Part shown: piece after piece, positions 1 through 6,576 of the stretch
Layout of the letters: every line of letters starts with the position of its first letter
Numbering within the stretch: the stretch's first letter is position 1
Virus record (IMG/VR): IMGVR_UViG_3300021963_000552
Coordinates: 1 to 26,960 of that record
DNA length: 26,960 nt
Direction: 5' to 3' (one strand)
Origin: a virus
The notes under the pieces: model-generated
Databases searched by the model: none
Told to the model about the DNA's origin: nothing
The model's input: the letters and a program-made list of their open reading frames with translations, nothing else
Position numbers and translations under genes: made by a program

Positions 1-165
1 AGGGTATAGAGTAAGTAGGGGTGGGTTAGGCACAGTAAAAGCCATGGCAATCGAACAGCCAATAGAAATACCCCAAGCAAGCAACTCAATGCAAAAACGA
101 AAGTGATTAGAATTCCAGTCATCTTTAATCCATTCTATAGTAGGTCGAAACAAATCAATAAACAT
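1..165 (-). CDS. Small membrane protein, 3' end cut by window edge
   Basis: An open frame of 55 codons starts at an ATG (163-165), four bases after the preceding gene's stop, and runs off the left edge without a stop. The visible protein begins MFIDLFRPTIEWIKDDW, is amphipathic for about 25 residues, then has a hydrophobic stretch (ELLAWGISIGCSIAMAFTV, about residues 27-45) that looks like one transmembrane helix, followed by the proline-rich PNPPLLTLYP. The tight spacing and direction match the operon. I do not know a function; small membrane proteins of this style are common in T4-like marine phages. Membrane location is inferred from hydrophobicity only. Confidence 0.7.
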   Translation of the reverse strand, partial: MFIDLFRPTIEWIKDDWNSNHFRFCIELLAWGISIGCSIAMAFTVPNPPLLTLYP

Positions 166-169
166 AATA

Positions 170-991
170 CTAATCCAAGTTAAATAGTTCTGGATGTGTC
201 TTTGCGAAATATAGTCTCAATGTGTTCCAGTGATGAAACAACTCAGAAGAATCTTGTGTCATTGTCATTTTCTTCAATTCATATAACGATTCAATAACTT
301 TAGAAAAGTCTTTGATTTGATCGTAATAAACTGAATAGTCATTTGGTCTGCTGTAGACTTTGTATTTTTTGTTCATGTGTAGAAACGTAGAGAAGAGGCG
401 TTCTACAATAAATGGAAAGAGATTTAGATTTGGATCTCTTCCGTAGTTTGCACTACCATGATATAACTCTGCTTGTCGTCCAGTCAAGCCTTCAAGTTTT
501 TCTTTGATATCTTTAACGAATGCAATATAGTCTAGCCAGAATGATTTCTTTGCGACAAAGTAACTGCAAAAACAAGTTGAATCTGTCATAACATATTCTA
601 ACGAATTCTTATCATACCCACCAGCATCAAAGGCTGCCGATACAACTTCACGAATGCCACGATGAAAGTATTCGCCCTGTTCCCATACGTTGTATGTCAA
701 TGCACTTTGAATTCTAGCGTGATTGAATACCCAAACATCGGCATTAGGATTTTCAGTAACTGCATCAATGATAACTTTTGATGGGTGACGCATTTTCTCT
801 TGCCAACGTGGACCGAATACACCCCATGCATCTAAGTCATCTGCAAAGCCTTCATCAATGATACGATTGAAAGAATGAAACTCTCTCAACTCGGGTCGTT
901 CATTCTTTGTATTATCAAATGGTGTAAGCAAAGAGTCTACCTGCGACAATTGACTTTCTTCAAAGCAAATCTGAAATACTTTAAAATTCAT
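170..991 (-). CDS. Conserved hypothetical protein (possibly surface-glycan related)
   Basis: A 273-residue soluble protein with no signal peptide or membrane helix. The N-terminal half contains TPFDNTKNERPELREF and later VWEQGEYFHRG. From memory, similar segments occur in uncharacterised proteins of capsule or glycosyltransferase loci, so a role in sugar transfer or glycan modification is possible but unproven. It overlaps the upstream glycosyltransferase-like gene by four bases (ATGA), so the two are probably translated together and may work together. No catalytic motif is clear to me. The ATG start is fixed by the overlap. Confidence 0.8.
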   Translation of the reverse strand: MNFKVFQICFEESQLSQVDSLLTPFDNTKNERPELREFHSFNRIIDEGFADDLDAWGVFGPRWQEKMRHPSKVIIDAVTENPNADVWVFNHARIQSALTYNVWEQGEYFHRGIREVVSAAFDAGGYDKNSLEYVMTDSTCFCSYFVAKKSFWLDYIAFVKDIKEKLEGLTGRQAELYHGSANYGRDPNLNLFPFIVERLFSTFLHMNKKYKVYSRPNDYSVYYDQIKDFSKVIESLYELKKMTMTQDSSELFHHWNTLRLYFAKTHPELFNLD

Positions 992-1719
992 TCTGATACT
1001 CCAGCACCACTTGGTGCAATATTGCCTTCAATGCCAATCTTTTTAATTCGTTGAATATGATCGGCATTTAAATGTGCGAATAATAAATGTTCAATGTCAA
1101 TGTAACCGCCTTGACTTAGAACTGAATTGATATCAGCAAACATGTTTCTGTAGCATTGTGTGATGTATGGAAGCATATTCGCATCAAAACTCCACAGTCT
1201 ACTCATGTACTGAAAAATGACACCACCAGTTACTGCGGAAGTAAATTGACTAGTGAATGGTCCACGAATGATGATTTTGTTTTTAGCATTCAAGTGTGTC
1301 TGATAATCAAACCCATCATTCAAAACATATCGCCCACTCATCTTGAAAATACGTTTGTATTTTTCGTAGTCTTTGTTTGTTTCCATCTCTTGAAATATCG
1401 TACCGAATATGATTATCTCAGCCATATTCTTTACAATGTCTTGATTTGGTACTGCAAGAACTTGCATGACGCTTGGTGCGTCAGAGAAACTAACAATCGC
1501 TCTAGCGTACTTTGTTAGTTGTGCTTGTTCGTCTTCTGTTGGAATAACATCACCGCCGTCTAGAATAACAATATCAGCATCGCATCTATCTTTAATAGAT
1601 TTGAGAGTTTCGATTGTTTGTTCTAAACGTTGCTGTGGAGAATAGACTCCATGCTTAGTGTGTATTGCAGATGATACTAGAAATAGACTTTCACTTTGTT
1701 GCTCTAGGGTTTTTAACAT
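988..1719 (-). CDS. Glycosyltransferase-like protein
   Basis: 243 residues. The N-terminal region (LFLVSSAIHTKHGVYS at about 12-27, then QTIETLKSIKDRCDADIVILDGGD at about 34-57) has the beta-alpha pattern of a nucleotide-sugar-binding GT-A-like fold, and YKRIFKMSGRYVLNDGFD (about 121-138) resembles a segment of WavE-like and other bacterial or viral glycosyltransferases. The canonical DxD metal motif is not obvious. The start overlaps the end of the ClpP-like gene by 29 bases, and its end overlaps the next gene by four, so all three form one transcription unit. It may modify host surface glycans or phage components; this is inference from a weak resemblance. Confidence 0.68.
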   Translation of the reverse strand: MLKTLEQQSESLFLVSSAIHTKHGVYSPQQRLEQTIETLKSIKDRCDADIVILDGGDVIPTEDEQAQLTKYARAIVSFSDAPSVMQVLAVPNQDIVKNMAEIIIFGTIFQEMETNKDYEKYKRIFKMSGRYVLNDGFDYQTHLNAKNKIIIRGPFTSQFTSAVTGGVIFQYMSRLWSFDANMLPYITQCYRNMFADINSVLSQGGYIDIEHLLFAHLNADHIQRIKKIGIEGNIAPSGAGVSE

Positions 1720-2344
1720 TTTGTTTTCTCACAGGTTTAGCTGGAACGGGTTTAGCTGTAGGCTTTCTGCGTTTTGGCTTTTCATCGGGTGCGCCACGTT
1801 TATTCAGTCTTCTAAAGACTTCTTCTGGCTCCATCCAAATATCCTTATTCTCAAGCATAGATTTAATTTCTAAGTCGGTTAAGAACCCGTCATATACACT
1901 ACGCATGAATTTATCTGACCACTTGCGTTCATACATGATATTATCGTACATCTCACCACCCTTGCCAATTGTTCCACCAGAGTAGTTGTGAAACATGAAC
2001 ATAGAATTTTCTGAGATTTCAAAACCATCTGCGGCTAGGAATACCATTGTAGCGGCAGACATACATGCGCCTTCTACTGATGCTATAATTTTTGCGCTAG
2101 ATTCTGCCATGACACGCATTAGCTGTACTGCGGTGAATAGATTGCCGCCTGGCGAATTGATGTGAATTTTGATGATATCAGTCTCGGATGCATTCCTGAT
2201 AGTCTCAAACCAGTCAACGTAATCGTCAGGCGTAGTTATCTCTCCACACAAGTAGAACGTGTATAAATGTCCTAGGGGTTTTGGTTGTCTAGGCTTCTTA
2301 GAGTCATCTAAGCCAAGCAAAGAACTGATTTTTTCTTCTTCCAT
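1691..2344 (-). CDS. clpP-like: ClpP-like serine protease
   Basis: 217 residues with a ClpP/crotonase fold (S14 family). The core INSPGGNLFTAV (62-73) matches the oxyanion-hole region. GACMSAATM supplies the nucleophile Ser96, MFHNYSG supplies His119, and NKDIWMEPEEV aligns with the family's Asp segment (Asp168), so the triad looks complete. Family members form double-ring peptidases fed by ClpX/ClpA unfoldases; no unfoldase gene is in the window, so it would need the host's or act alone. The last 33 residues are a Lys/Arg/Pro-rich tail that ClpP lacks. It is the first gene after a near-consensus sigma70 promoter. Possible roles are turnover of host proteins or head maturation; the sequence cannot tell these apart. 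Confidence 0.9.
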   Translation of the reverse strand: MEEEKISSLLGLDDSKKPRQPKPLGHLYTFYLCGEITTPDDYVDWFETIRNASETDIIKIHINSPGGNLFTAVQLMRVMAESSAKIIASVEGACMSAATMVFLAADGFEISENSMFMFHNYSGGTIGKGGEMYDNIMYERKWSDKFMRSVYDGFLTDLEIKSMLENKDIWMEPEEVFRRLNKRGAPDEKPKRRKPTAKPVPAKPVRKQNVKNPRATK

Positions 2345-2367
2345 TATTACTCACTTTCTACATTATT

Positions 2368-2383
2368 ATAGAGTATACTCTAT
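2368..2383. repeat. 16-bp perfect palindrome over the -10 box
   Basis: The sequence ATAGAGTATACTCTAT reads the same on both strands and overlaps both the stop codon of the RuvC-like gene and the -10 box of the clpP-like promoter. It may be a dimeric repressor or activator site, or a weak hairpin; there is no U-tract after it. Confidence 0.5.
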
Positions 2384-2400
2384 TTTGTTTCTGTTGTCAA
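2372..2400 (-). promoter_or_regulatory. Sigma70-like early promoter for the clpP-like operon
   Basis: On the minus strand TTGACA (2400-2395, perfect -35) is followed by a 17-base spacer and TATACT (2377-2372, five of six -10 bases). The expected start near 2365 gives a short leader to the ATG at 2344. The -10 lies inside a 16-bp perfect palindrome (2368-2383), which could be an operator. Confidence 0.75.
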
Positions 2401-2949
2401 CTTATCAACTCCATATTTGCATATCCAATATGCATCTATCAAGTCGGAAGAAGGGTTCCATTGTTTCTCTGTCATATGTAGTTCTTCTTTTAATCGAATA
2501 TCATGCACTTCTTCAAAAACTTCTTGCATTCTTTCTTTATTCGCATTACCTTTACCTGTAGCGTATTTTTTAATTACGGTAGGTGGAACTTCTGTGCATT
2601 CTACAGCAAATAACCACAATCTATATTTTAGAATGCCTGCGTTTTCCGCAATGTTAAAAACTCTGCCTTTAGACCCCATAGAGTATCCTTCTAAGAATAC
2701 ATGTGCGTCTTTGTCTCGTTCTAACAATCTGTCTATGAAGAAATTTGATATGCCATCGTATCTGAGTACATCACTTAAACCTTCATGTTCGAAATACTTA
2801 CCTGTTATGTTTTTAAACTGAACATCATATTTTCTCAATTGAGTTAGAAAATAAAAATGACATTTATCAAAAGTAAATTCTCCATCATCAGTATCAAATA
2901 TGCACATTGCAGGTGAAGTTAATGAGTAGTCCAGTCCAGCTACAATCAT
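2380..2949 (-). CDS. RuvC-like Holliday junction resolvase
   Basis: 189 residues with an RNase H-like resolvase layout. GLDYSLTSPA gives the first catalytic acid (Asp7), HVFLEGYSMGSKGR gives Glu87, VPPTVIKKYATGKGNANKERM (121-141) matches the RuvC segment containing TGxGxAxK, and SSDLIDAYWI gives the terminal acids Asp169 and Asp172. RuvC-family enzymes cut four-way DNA junctions with metal ions. In T4 the packaging-linked resolvase is gp49 (endonuclease VII), an unrelated fold, so this may replace or supplement it. It overlaps the upstream zinc-ribbon gene by four bases (ATGA) at the end of the nucleotide and DNA metabolism operon. Length is close to bacterial RuvC (about 170 aa). Confidence 0.88.
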   Translation of the reverse strand: MIVAGLDYSLTSPAMCIFDTDDGEFTFDKCHFYFLTQLRKYDVQFKNITGKYFEHEGLSDVLRYDGISNFFIDRLLERDKDAHVFLEGYSMGSKGRVFNIAENAGILKYRLWLFAVECTEVPPTVIKKYATGKGNANKERMQEVFEEVHDIRLKEELHMTEKQWNPSSDLIDAYWICKYGVDKLTTETK

Positions 2950-3167
2950 TTATCGTCTTCTTCTAATTTCCAATCATCAATATCTTCTTCAAGTAACTTT
3001 TCCCATTCTTCATCGATATCGTCTTCTTCGTGCGTACCAACATTTTCATCTGTTAGTTCTGATCCGCAATAAGAACAATGAACTGGCTCGTTATGTGTAT
3101 CTCCTGCAACTGGTGTGACAGTATACTCTGCTTCGCATGAGTCACAAAATATCTTATACTTTGACAT
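2946..3167 (-). CDS. Zinc-ribbon protein with acidic tail
   Basis: 73 residues. Two CxxC knuckles, Cys8/Cys11 and Cys31/Cys34 (CSYCGSEL), form a typical zinc ribbon. The second half (residues 40-73) is almost entirely Asp, Glu and Trp/Leu, including HEEDDIDEEWEKLLEED. Such a design suits binding of a nucleic-acid enzyme or RNA polymerase, or DNA mimicry, but no partner is identifiable. It sits directly upstream of the RuvC-like gene with a four-base overlap, so it could be an accessory of that enzyme. The ATG start has a usable ribosome site (AAGGAG) just upstream. Confidence 0.82.
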   Translation of the reverse strand: MSKYKIFCDSCEAEYTVTPVAGDTHNEPVHCSYCGSELTDENVGTHEEDDIDEEWEKLLEEDIDDWKLEEDDK

Positions 3168-3175
3168 AAATCTCC

Positions 3176-3808
3176 TTATTCGTACATTACTGTATCAGCA
3201 TCACCAATTGCCCATTTTGGATTTTGCTCTACAATATATTTTTTAGTGCAGACTTTAAAGTCTGGAAATAATAGTTGTTTAGGGTTGCTTGCCGCATCGT
3301 TAAATATACAGCGATTGTTTGGCTGTGCCGCATACTGACCATTGTCGAGTTCTAAGAAATTGTATGATTTATGGTCTTCTGGATTTTCGCTATCGCCCAT
3401 ATCTAGATATTCATCTGACGCACAATTGTCAACAGTAAACATGTAGTTTCCTGGATACCATTGTTTATCTTTAGCGTAAAATTTGCCACTCAGATTCATT
3501 AGAAATGATTTTTGTATCACGGCAATGTCATACGATAAACAGTCCCATATTTGCAAATGATCTAGAGGTAAAAATTTATCTCTATCTAAATTGTGATTTC
3601 TGCTCACATACGCTTCTAATGGAAGTTTATCGTACAATGCTCCATACTCAGGCAAATAAGATTCAATGAAGAATGCTCTACGGCTCATTGATTTGATTGA
3701 TACCCAAATGCAAGGTACGTATTCACCAAATCCTTTTTCGAAATTATAAAGAAATTCTTTTCTTATATAACATCTAACTCTTGGGATGTTTGCTACTAAA
3801 AAACTCAT
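3176..3808 (-). CDS. Conserved phage protein of unknown function
   Basis: 210 residues, soluble, with no signal peptide. The N-terminus (MSFLVANIPRVRCYIRKEFL) and WVSIKSMSRRAFFIESYLPEYGALYDKLP (about 35-63) are, from memory, typical of a protein repeatedly found in T4-like marine myoviruses with no assigned role. It is rich in aromatic residues and contains WYPGNYMFTVDNC (about 117-129). The operon neighbours deal with nucleotide and DNA metabolism. The start ATG lies six bases after the stop of the 49-codon gene upstream. I cannot assign a function. Confidence 0.83.
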   Translation of the reverse strand: MSFLVANIPRVRCYIRKEFLYNFEKGFGEYVPCIWVSIKSMSRRAFFIESYLPEYGALYDKLPLEAYVSRNHNLDRDKFLPLDHLQIWDCLSYDIAVIQKSFLMNLSGKFYAKDKQWYPGNYMFTVDNCASDEYLDMGDSENPEDHKSYNFLELDNGQYAAQPNNRCIFNDAASNPKQLLFPDFKVCTKKYIVEQNPKWAIGDADTVMYE

Positions 3809-3814
3809 ATCTTT

Positions 3815-3964
3815 TTACCAATGCCTTATAACGCCCGCTACAATAAATAGGTTCGTTATTATATAGCAAAGAACAATAGCTGTTCTGATGATAGCAACTT
3901 TGTCCGACTCGTTGTCACAGGCACTAGCTTTTTCTCCTAGTGCCTTTGCCCATAATCTCCACAT
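3815..3964 (-). CDS. 49-aa membrane protein
   Basis: A short gene read directly from the sequence: ATG at 3964-3962 and TAA at 3817-3815. It encodes 49 residues starting MWRLWAKALGEKASACDNES and ending VAGVIRHW, with a hydrophobic segment at about residues 24-46 (IIRTAIVLCYIITNLFIVAGVI) that should span the membrane. It fills the gap between its neighbours almost exactly (two bases from the upstream stop, six bases to the next start), which strongly supports it as real. From memory, very similar small proteins (MWKLWAKALGEKAS...) occur in T4-like cyanophages. Function unknown; topology is probably N-terminus in the cytoplasm. Confidence 0.82.
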   Translation of the reverse strand: MWRLWAKALGEKASACDNESDKVAIIRTAIVLCYIITNLFIVAGVIRHW

Positions 3965-3966
3965 AC

Positions 3967-4266
3967 TTACTGAGTACAAGTTCTTTCACGATAGATTTTA
4001 CCATCGGAATTTTGAATTTCTTTCCACTCTGTACACACTTGATGTGACTGTTGAATGATAACAGGCTGTTGCTGTACAACTACTGGAGGTGGGGTTTGAT
4101 TCTTTACAATCTCATATGTGACAACTCCACCAATGATTGTTGGAATCACCCAACCATAATTTGGGTGCCAACTATGGTGTCTAAAATGATGATTGTGTCT
4201 ATGGTGATGTTGTGCAAATGCAGGCACACTCAGAGCAAATAGTACAATTGCTAAAAGTTTTTTCAT
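3967..4266 (-). CDS. Exported His-rich small protein
   Basis: 99 residues with a clear Sec signal peptide (MKKLLAIVLFALSVPAFA, predicted cleavage after Ala18). The mature N-terminus carries nine histidines within residues 20-34, followed by a Gly/Val/Ile stretch (38-55), a Pro/Gln-rich linker (PPPVVVQQQPVIIQQ) and a C-terminal segment with two cysteines (Cys78, Cys97) that could form a disulfide. The His cluster could bind metal such as Zn, Ni or Cu in the periplasm. It follows the exported thermonuclease gene by three bases, so the two periplasmic proteins are made together. A role as metal chelator or nuclease partner is speculative. Confidence 0.83.
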   Translation of the reverse strand: MKKLLAIVLFALSVPAFAQHHHRHNHHFRHHSWHPNYGWVIPTIIGGVVTYEIVKNQTPPPVVVQQQPVIIQQSHQVCTEWKEIQNSDGKIYRERTCTQ

Positions 4267-4269
4267 ATA

Positions 4270-4734
4270 TTAATTGCACCAAGATTGTTTTGCTTCACCA
4301 TAGTACTCTCTAGCATATCCTTTAGAGATTAACATACCACGCAAACTTTGTCCGTTGAGAATAACATCACCAAGAACACGCCCACCATATTTGTCCCAGT
4401 CCATTAAAATGACTTGACGTTTCTGACTTGCGAGAACAGCTTCTTTGGTGAATTTTGTTGCGGCTTGTCCCCTAGCATCTTCACTTGGACATTGCGCTCT
4501 GTGTCCCTTCTCTGGTGTGTCAACACCAAAGACACGAATGCTCAATTCTTTTTTGAGTGGGTCTGGGAGCCAAGCCGCTTCAAACGCAACAGTATCCCCA
4601 TCGATAACCCTAGTAATATTAGCGTCATATATAACTCCCTGTTTTTGCTTTCCTTGTGCATGTGCGTTCCATGCAGGAAATGCAAGTCCAATCACAACGC
4701 ATAACGACCAAATTTTAATATTAGAGAATTTCAT
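4270..4734 (-). CDS. Exported thermonuclease (staphylococcal nuclease-like)
   Basis: 154 residues. An N-terminal signal peptide ends at about residue 26 (AHA before QGKQ). The mature part is a compact SNase/OB-fold domain: ITRVIDGDTVAF (40-51), IRVFGVDTPEKG (66-77) and DKYGGRVLGDVILNGQSL. Likely active-site residues are Arg67, Asp45/Asp47/Asp72, Glu75 and Arg119, matching the SNase Arg35/Glu43/Arg87 and calcium ligands. The family hydrolyses DNA and RNA to 3'-nucleotides using Ca2+. Export suggests action in the periplasm or outside. Its start overlaps the upstream gene by 14 bases. Placement in a nucleotide supply operon fits DNA scavenging or attack on superinfecting DNA, but neither is shown. 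Confidence 0.9.
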   Translation of the reverse strand: MKFSNIKIWSLCVVIGLAFPAWNAHAQGKQKQGVIYDANITRVIDGDTVAFEAAWLPDPLKKELSIRVFGVDTPEKGHRAQCPSEDARGQAATKFTKEAVLASQKRQVILMDWDKYGGRVLGDVILNGQSLRGMLISKGYAREYYGEAKQSWCN

Positions 4735-5017
4735 GGTCTACTGTAATTCCATTACTGCTATTGTATTGCGTTCTTGCATACAATGGTGATGCAGTATTTG
4801 CTAAGTCTGCAACAAACGCATCCAATTCTGTTCTATTGATGAATTCTTTAATTGAAACTTTTTGTAAATCTGTTTGTGTATTAGAAATTTCAACAATTTT
4901 TCCAGTATCAATATACGTTTCATTGTAGTAAGTTGCGGCCGCATTATCCGAGTCTTCGGTTCTCCATTCTACTCCAGTATTTGGACGAATTCTTGTTGTT
5001 TTTAATCTGATAGCCAT
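4721..5017 (-). CDS. Hypothetical protein, 98 aa
   Basis: A small soluble protein beginning MAIRLKTTRIRPNTGVEW with no signal peptide, membrane helix or recognised motif. The middle (TYIDTGKIVEISNTQTDLQKVSI) looks beta-rich and the end may be helical, a style seen in small phage structural or assembly proteins. A good ribosome site (GGAGAG) precedes the ATG. It starts 38 bases after nrdB and overlaps the thermonuclease gene by 14 bases. Conserved small proteins of this type occur in marine T4-like phages from memory, but I cannot name a family. Confidence 0.75.
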   Translation of the reverse strand: MAIRLKTTRIRPNTGVEWRTEDSDNAAATYYNETYIDTGKIVEISNTQTDLQKVSIKEFINRTELDAFVADLANTASPLYARTQYNSSNGITVDHEIL

Positions 5018-5055
5018 TTAGTCTCTCCTATTGGTTTGTATGACAATACTATTTA

Positions 5056-6042
5056 TTATGCGGCTTTGCCCCAAACATCAGCCCAATCACCTTTTGTTGC
5101 ACCTTTTGCATAGTCTGTAGCACGATTCTCAAAGAAATTAGTGTGTGTTGGTGCATTAATCATTTCTTCGACCCATGGCAATGGATTTCGTTTGACTTTA
5201 AAGATGCCTTTCAGTCCAAGACTAATCAAACGTCTATCCGCAATATATCTAATGTATTTCTTAACTTCTTCAGAAGTCAGTCCTTCCATAGAACCCATAG
5301 AAAACGCCAAGTCAATAAACTTGTCTTCTAGTTCTACCATCTTCTCTGCAATTGTATAGATTTTAGATTTCAATTCATCATTCCAAATCTCAGGATTTTC
5401 TTGAACGTATGTTCTAAACAATTTAATCATACCTTCGCAATGTTGTGTCTCATCAACAATTGACCAAGTAACAATCTGTCCCATGCCTTTCATCTTTCCG
5501 TGTCGTGGAAAGTTCAAAAGCATAATGAATGAAGAGAACAATTGCATACCTTCTGTGAATGCTGAGAATACTGCAATGTGTGTAGCAGTAGATGCAATAT
5601 CACCATTCTTACTAGAAATATCCAACACATAATCGTGTTTGTCTTTCATTTCTTGATATGCTAAGAATTCGTTATATGTTGTATCGGGCAAGCCTAACGT
5701 TTCAATCAAATGTGAGTATGCGGCTACGTGTAATGCTTCACGTGCGGCAAACCCCAATAACATCATACGTACTTCTGGTTGTTGAAAGTATGGAAGATAA
5801 TTCTTAACATAGCCACCGGCAACATCAATGTCGCCTTGCGTGAAGAATCTAAAAATGTTTGTGAGAAAATGTTTTTCTTCGTCAGTTAATTTTTTCTTCC
5901 AATCTTTCACGTCCTCTGCCATTGGAACTTCAGTATGAAGCCAATGACTCTGTTCGTGTTTTAACCATGCGTCATATGCCCATGGATAGTTGAATGGCTT
6001 AAATGAATCTCTGCTAGTGGTTAGGTTTGTTTTTGTTTTCAT
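5056..6042 (-). CDS. nrdB: Ribonucleotide reductase beta subunit
   Basis: 328 residues, class Ia-type small subunit that generates the tyrosyl radical for NrdA. The di-iron ligand pattern is complete: Asp71 (TQGDIDV), Glu102 and His105 (REALHVAAYSH), Glu164 (AFTEGMQ), Glu198 and His201 (VDETQHCEG). Tyr109 sits seven residues after Glu102, where E. coli Y122 lies, so it should be the radical tyrosine. The N-terminus (FKPFNYPWAYDAWLKHEQSHW) resembles NrdB proteins of marine phages and some bacteria. It overlaps the upstream membrane-protein gene by four bases and is in the same operon as nrdA, thioredoxin and thyX. No intron or intein interrupts it, unlike many phage nrd genes. Confidence 0.96.
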   Translation of the reverse strand: MKTKTNLTTSRDSFKPFNYPWAYDAWLKHEQSHWLHTEVPMAEDVKDWKKKLTDEEKHFLTNIFRFFTQGDIDVAGGYVKNYLPYFQQPEVRMMLLGFAAREALHVAAYSHLIETLGLPDTTYNEFLAYQEMKDKHDYVLDISSKNGDIASTATHIAVFSAFTEGMQLFSSFIMLLNFPRHGKMKGMGQIVTWSIVDETQHCEGMIKLFRTYVQENPEIWNDELKSKIYTIAEKMVELEDKFIDLAFSMGSMEGLTSEEVKKYIRYIADRRLISLGLKGIFKVKRNPLPWVEEMINAPTHTNFFENRATDYAKGATKGDWADVWGKAA

Positions 6043-6329
6043 TTTTCTTTTACGTCAAATCTCATGCTTGTGTTTGGATACTTATGTATGAATAACTCAA
6101 TGATATCTTCAACAGATTTGCCTTGTGCTATAAAAGAGTTGTCTCTGATATCCCAAACATAAATCTGATTGTCGATACATTCGCTACGACACACAACTAC
6201 TTCTGTTCTTTCTTGTTCGATTTTTTTCTCTACAATTTTATCCACTTCACCTCTGTAGCGGTTAATCGTATTGACAACTATGATCCACAGAAAGAAAACT
6301 AATAAAAAAATTTCTAAAGTACCGAACAT
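6039..6329 (-). CDS. Membrane-anchored hypothetical protein in the nrd operon
   Basis: 96 residues. Residues 1-21 (MFGTLEIFLLVFFLWIIVVNT) form one N-terminal membrane helix; then comes a charged helical region (RYRGEVDKIVEKKIEQERTEV) and a small C-terminal domain with Cys47 and Cys51 and YVWDIRDNSFIAQGKSVEDI. The C-terminal domain is short and beta-alpha in pattern; I recognise no family. It lies between the thioredoxin and nrdB genes with a one-base gap before it and a four-base overlap after it, so it is co-translated with the ribonucleotide reductase. It might tether the nucleotide synthesis complex to the membrane, but that is a guess. Confidence 0.8.
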   Translation of the reverse strand: MFGTLEIFLLVFFLWIIVVNTINRYRGEVDKIVEKKIEQERTEVVVCRSECIDNQIYVWDIRDNSFIAQGKSVEDIIELFIHKYPNTSMRFDVKEK

Positions 6330-6330
6330 A

Positions 6331-6573
6331 TTATACTTTTAGCCAATCACTCAATTCATTTTTCATTTTCATACCAGAAAATCTTTTAACTTCAATGTCA
6401 CCATCTAACATCACTAAAGTTGGAACACCACGAATGCCATAGTGCATTGCGAGTTGTTGATTCTCATCAATGTCGATAACCTCAATTGGAATTTGAGTTT
6501 CAACGTCTTCTAATGTTTTTGCTAACATCTTACATGGCTGACACCATGATGCTGTAAATCTAAGTACTTTCAT
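6331..6573 (-). CDS. Thioredoxin
   Basis: 80 residues, shorter than E. coli thioredoxin (about 108) but with the full core. The redox motif WCQPC (Cys11, Cys14) lies after the first beta strand, and RGVPTLVMLDGD carries the conserved cis-proline (Pro51). It lies between nrdA and nrdB, so its likely role is re-reducing the C-terminal cysteine pair of NrdA (CLAC) after each turnover. The gene starts three bases after the nrdA stop. The truncated N-terminus resembles phage thioredoxin/glutaredoxin forms; T4 carries NrdC in the same role. Confidence 0.93.
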   Translation of the reverse strand: MKVLRFTASWCQPCKMLAKTLEDVETQIPIEVIDIDENQQLAMHYGIRGVPTLVMLDGDIEVKRFSGMKMKNELSDWLKV

Positions 6574-6576
6574 TTT

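Noticed and set aside
5050-5057. AATAAATA on the minus strand before the 98-aa gene, one base from a late promoter
   Set aside because: The first base does not match TATAAATA and it overlaps the nrdB stop; such one-mismatch octamers are common in AT-rich DNA.
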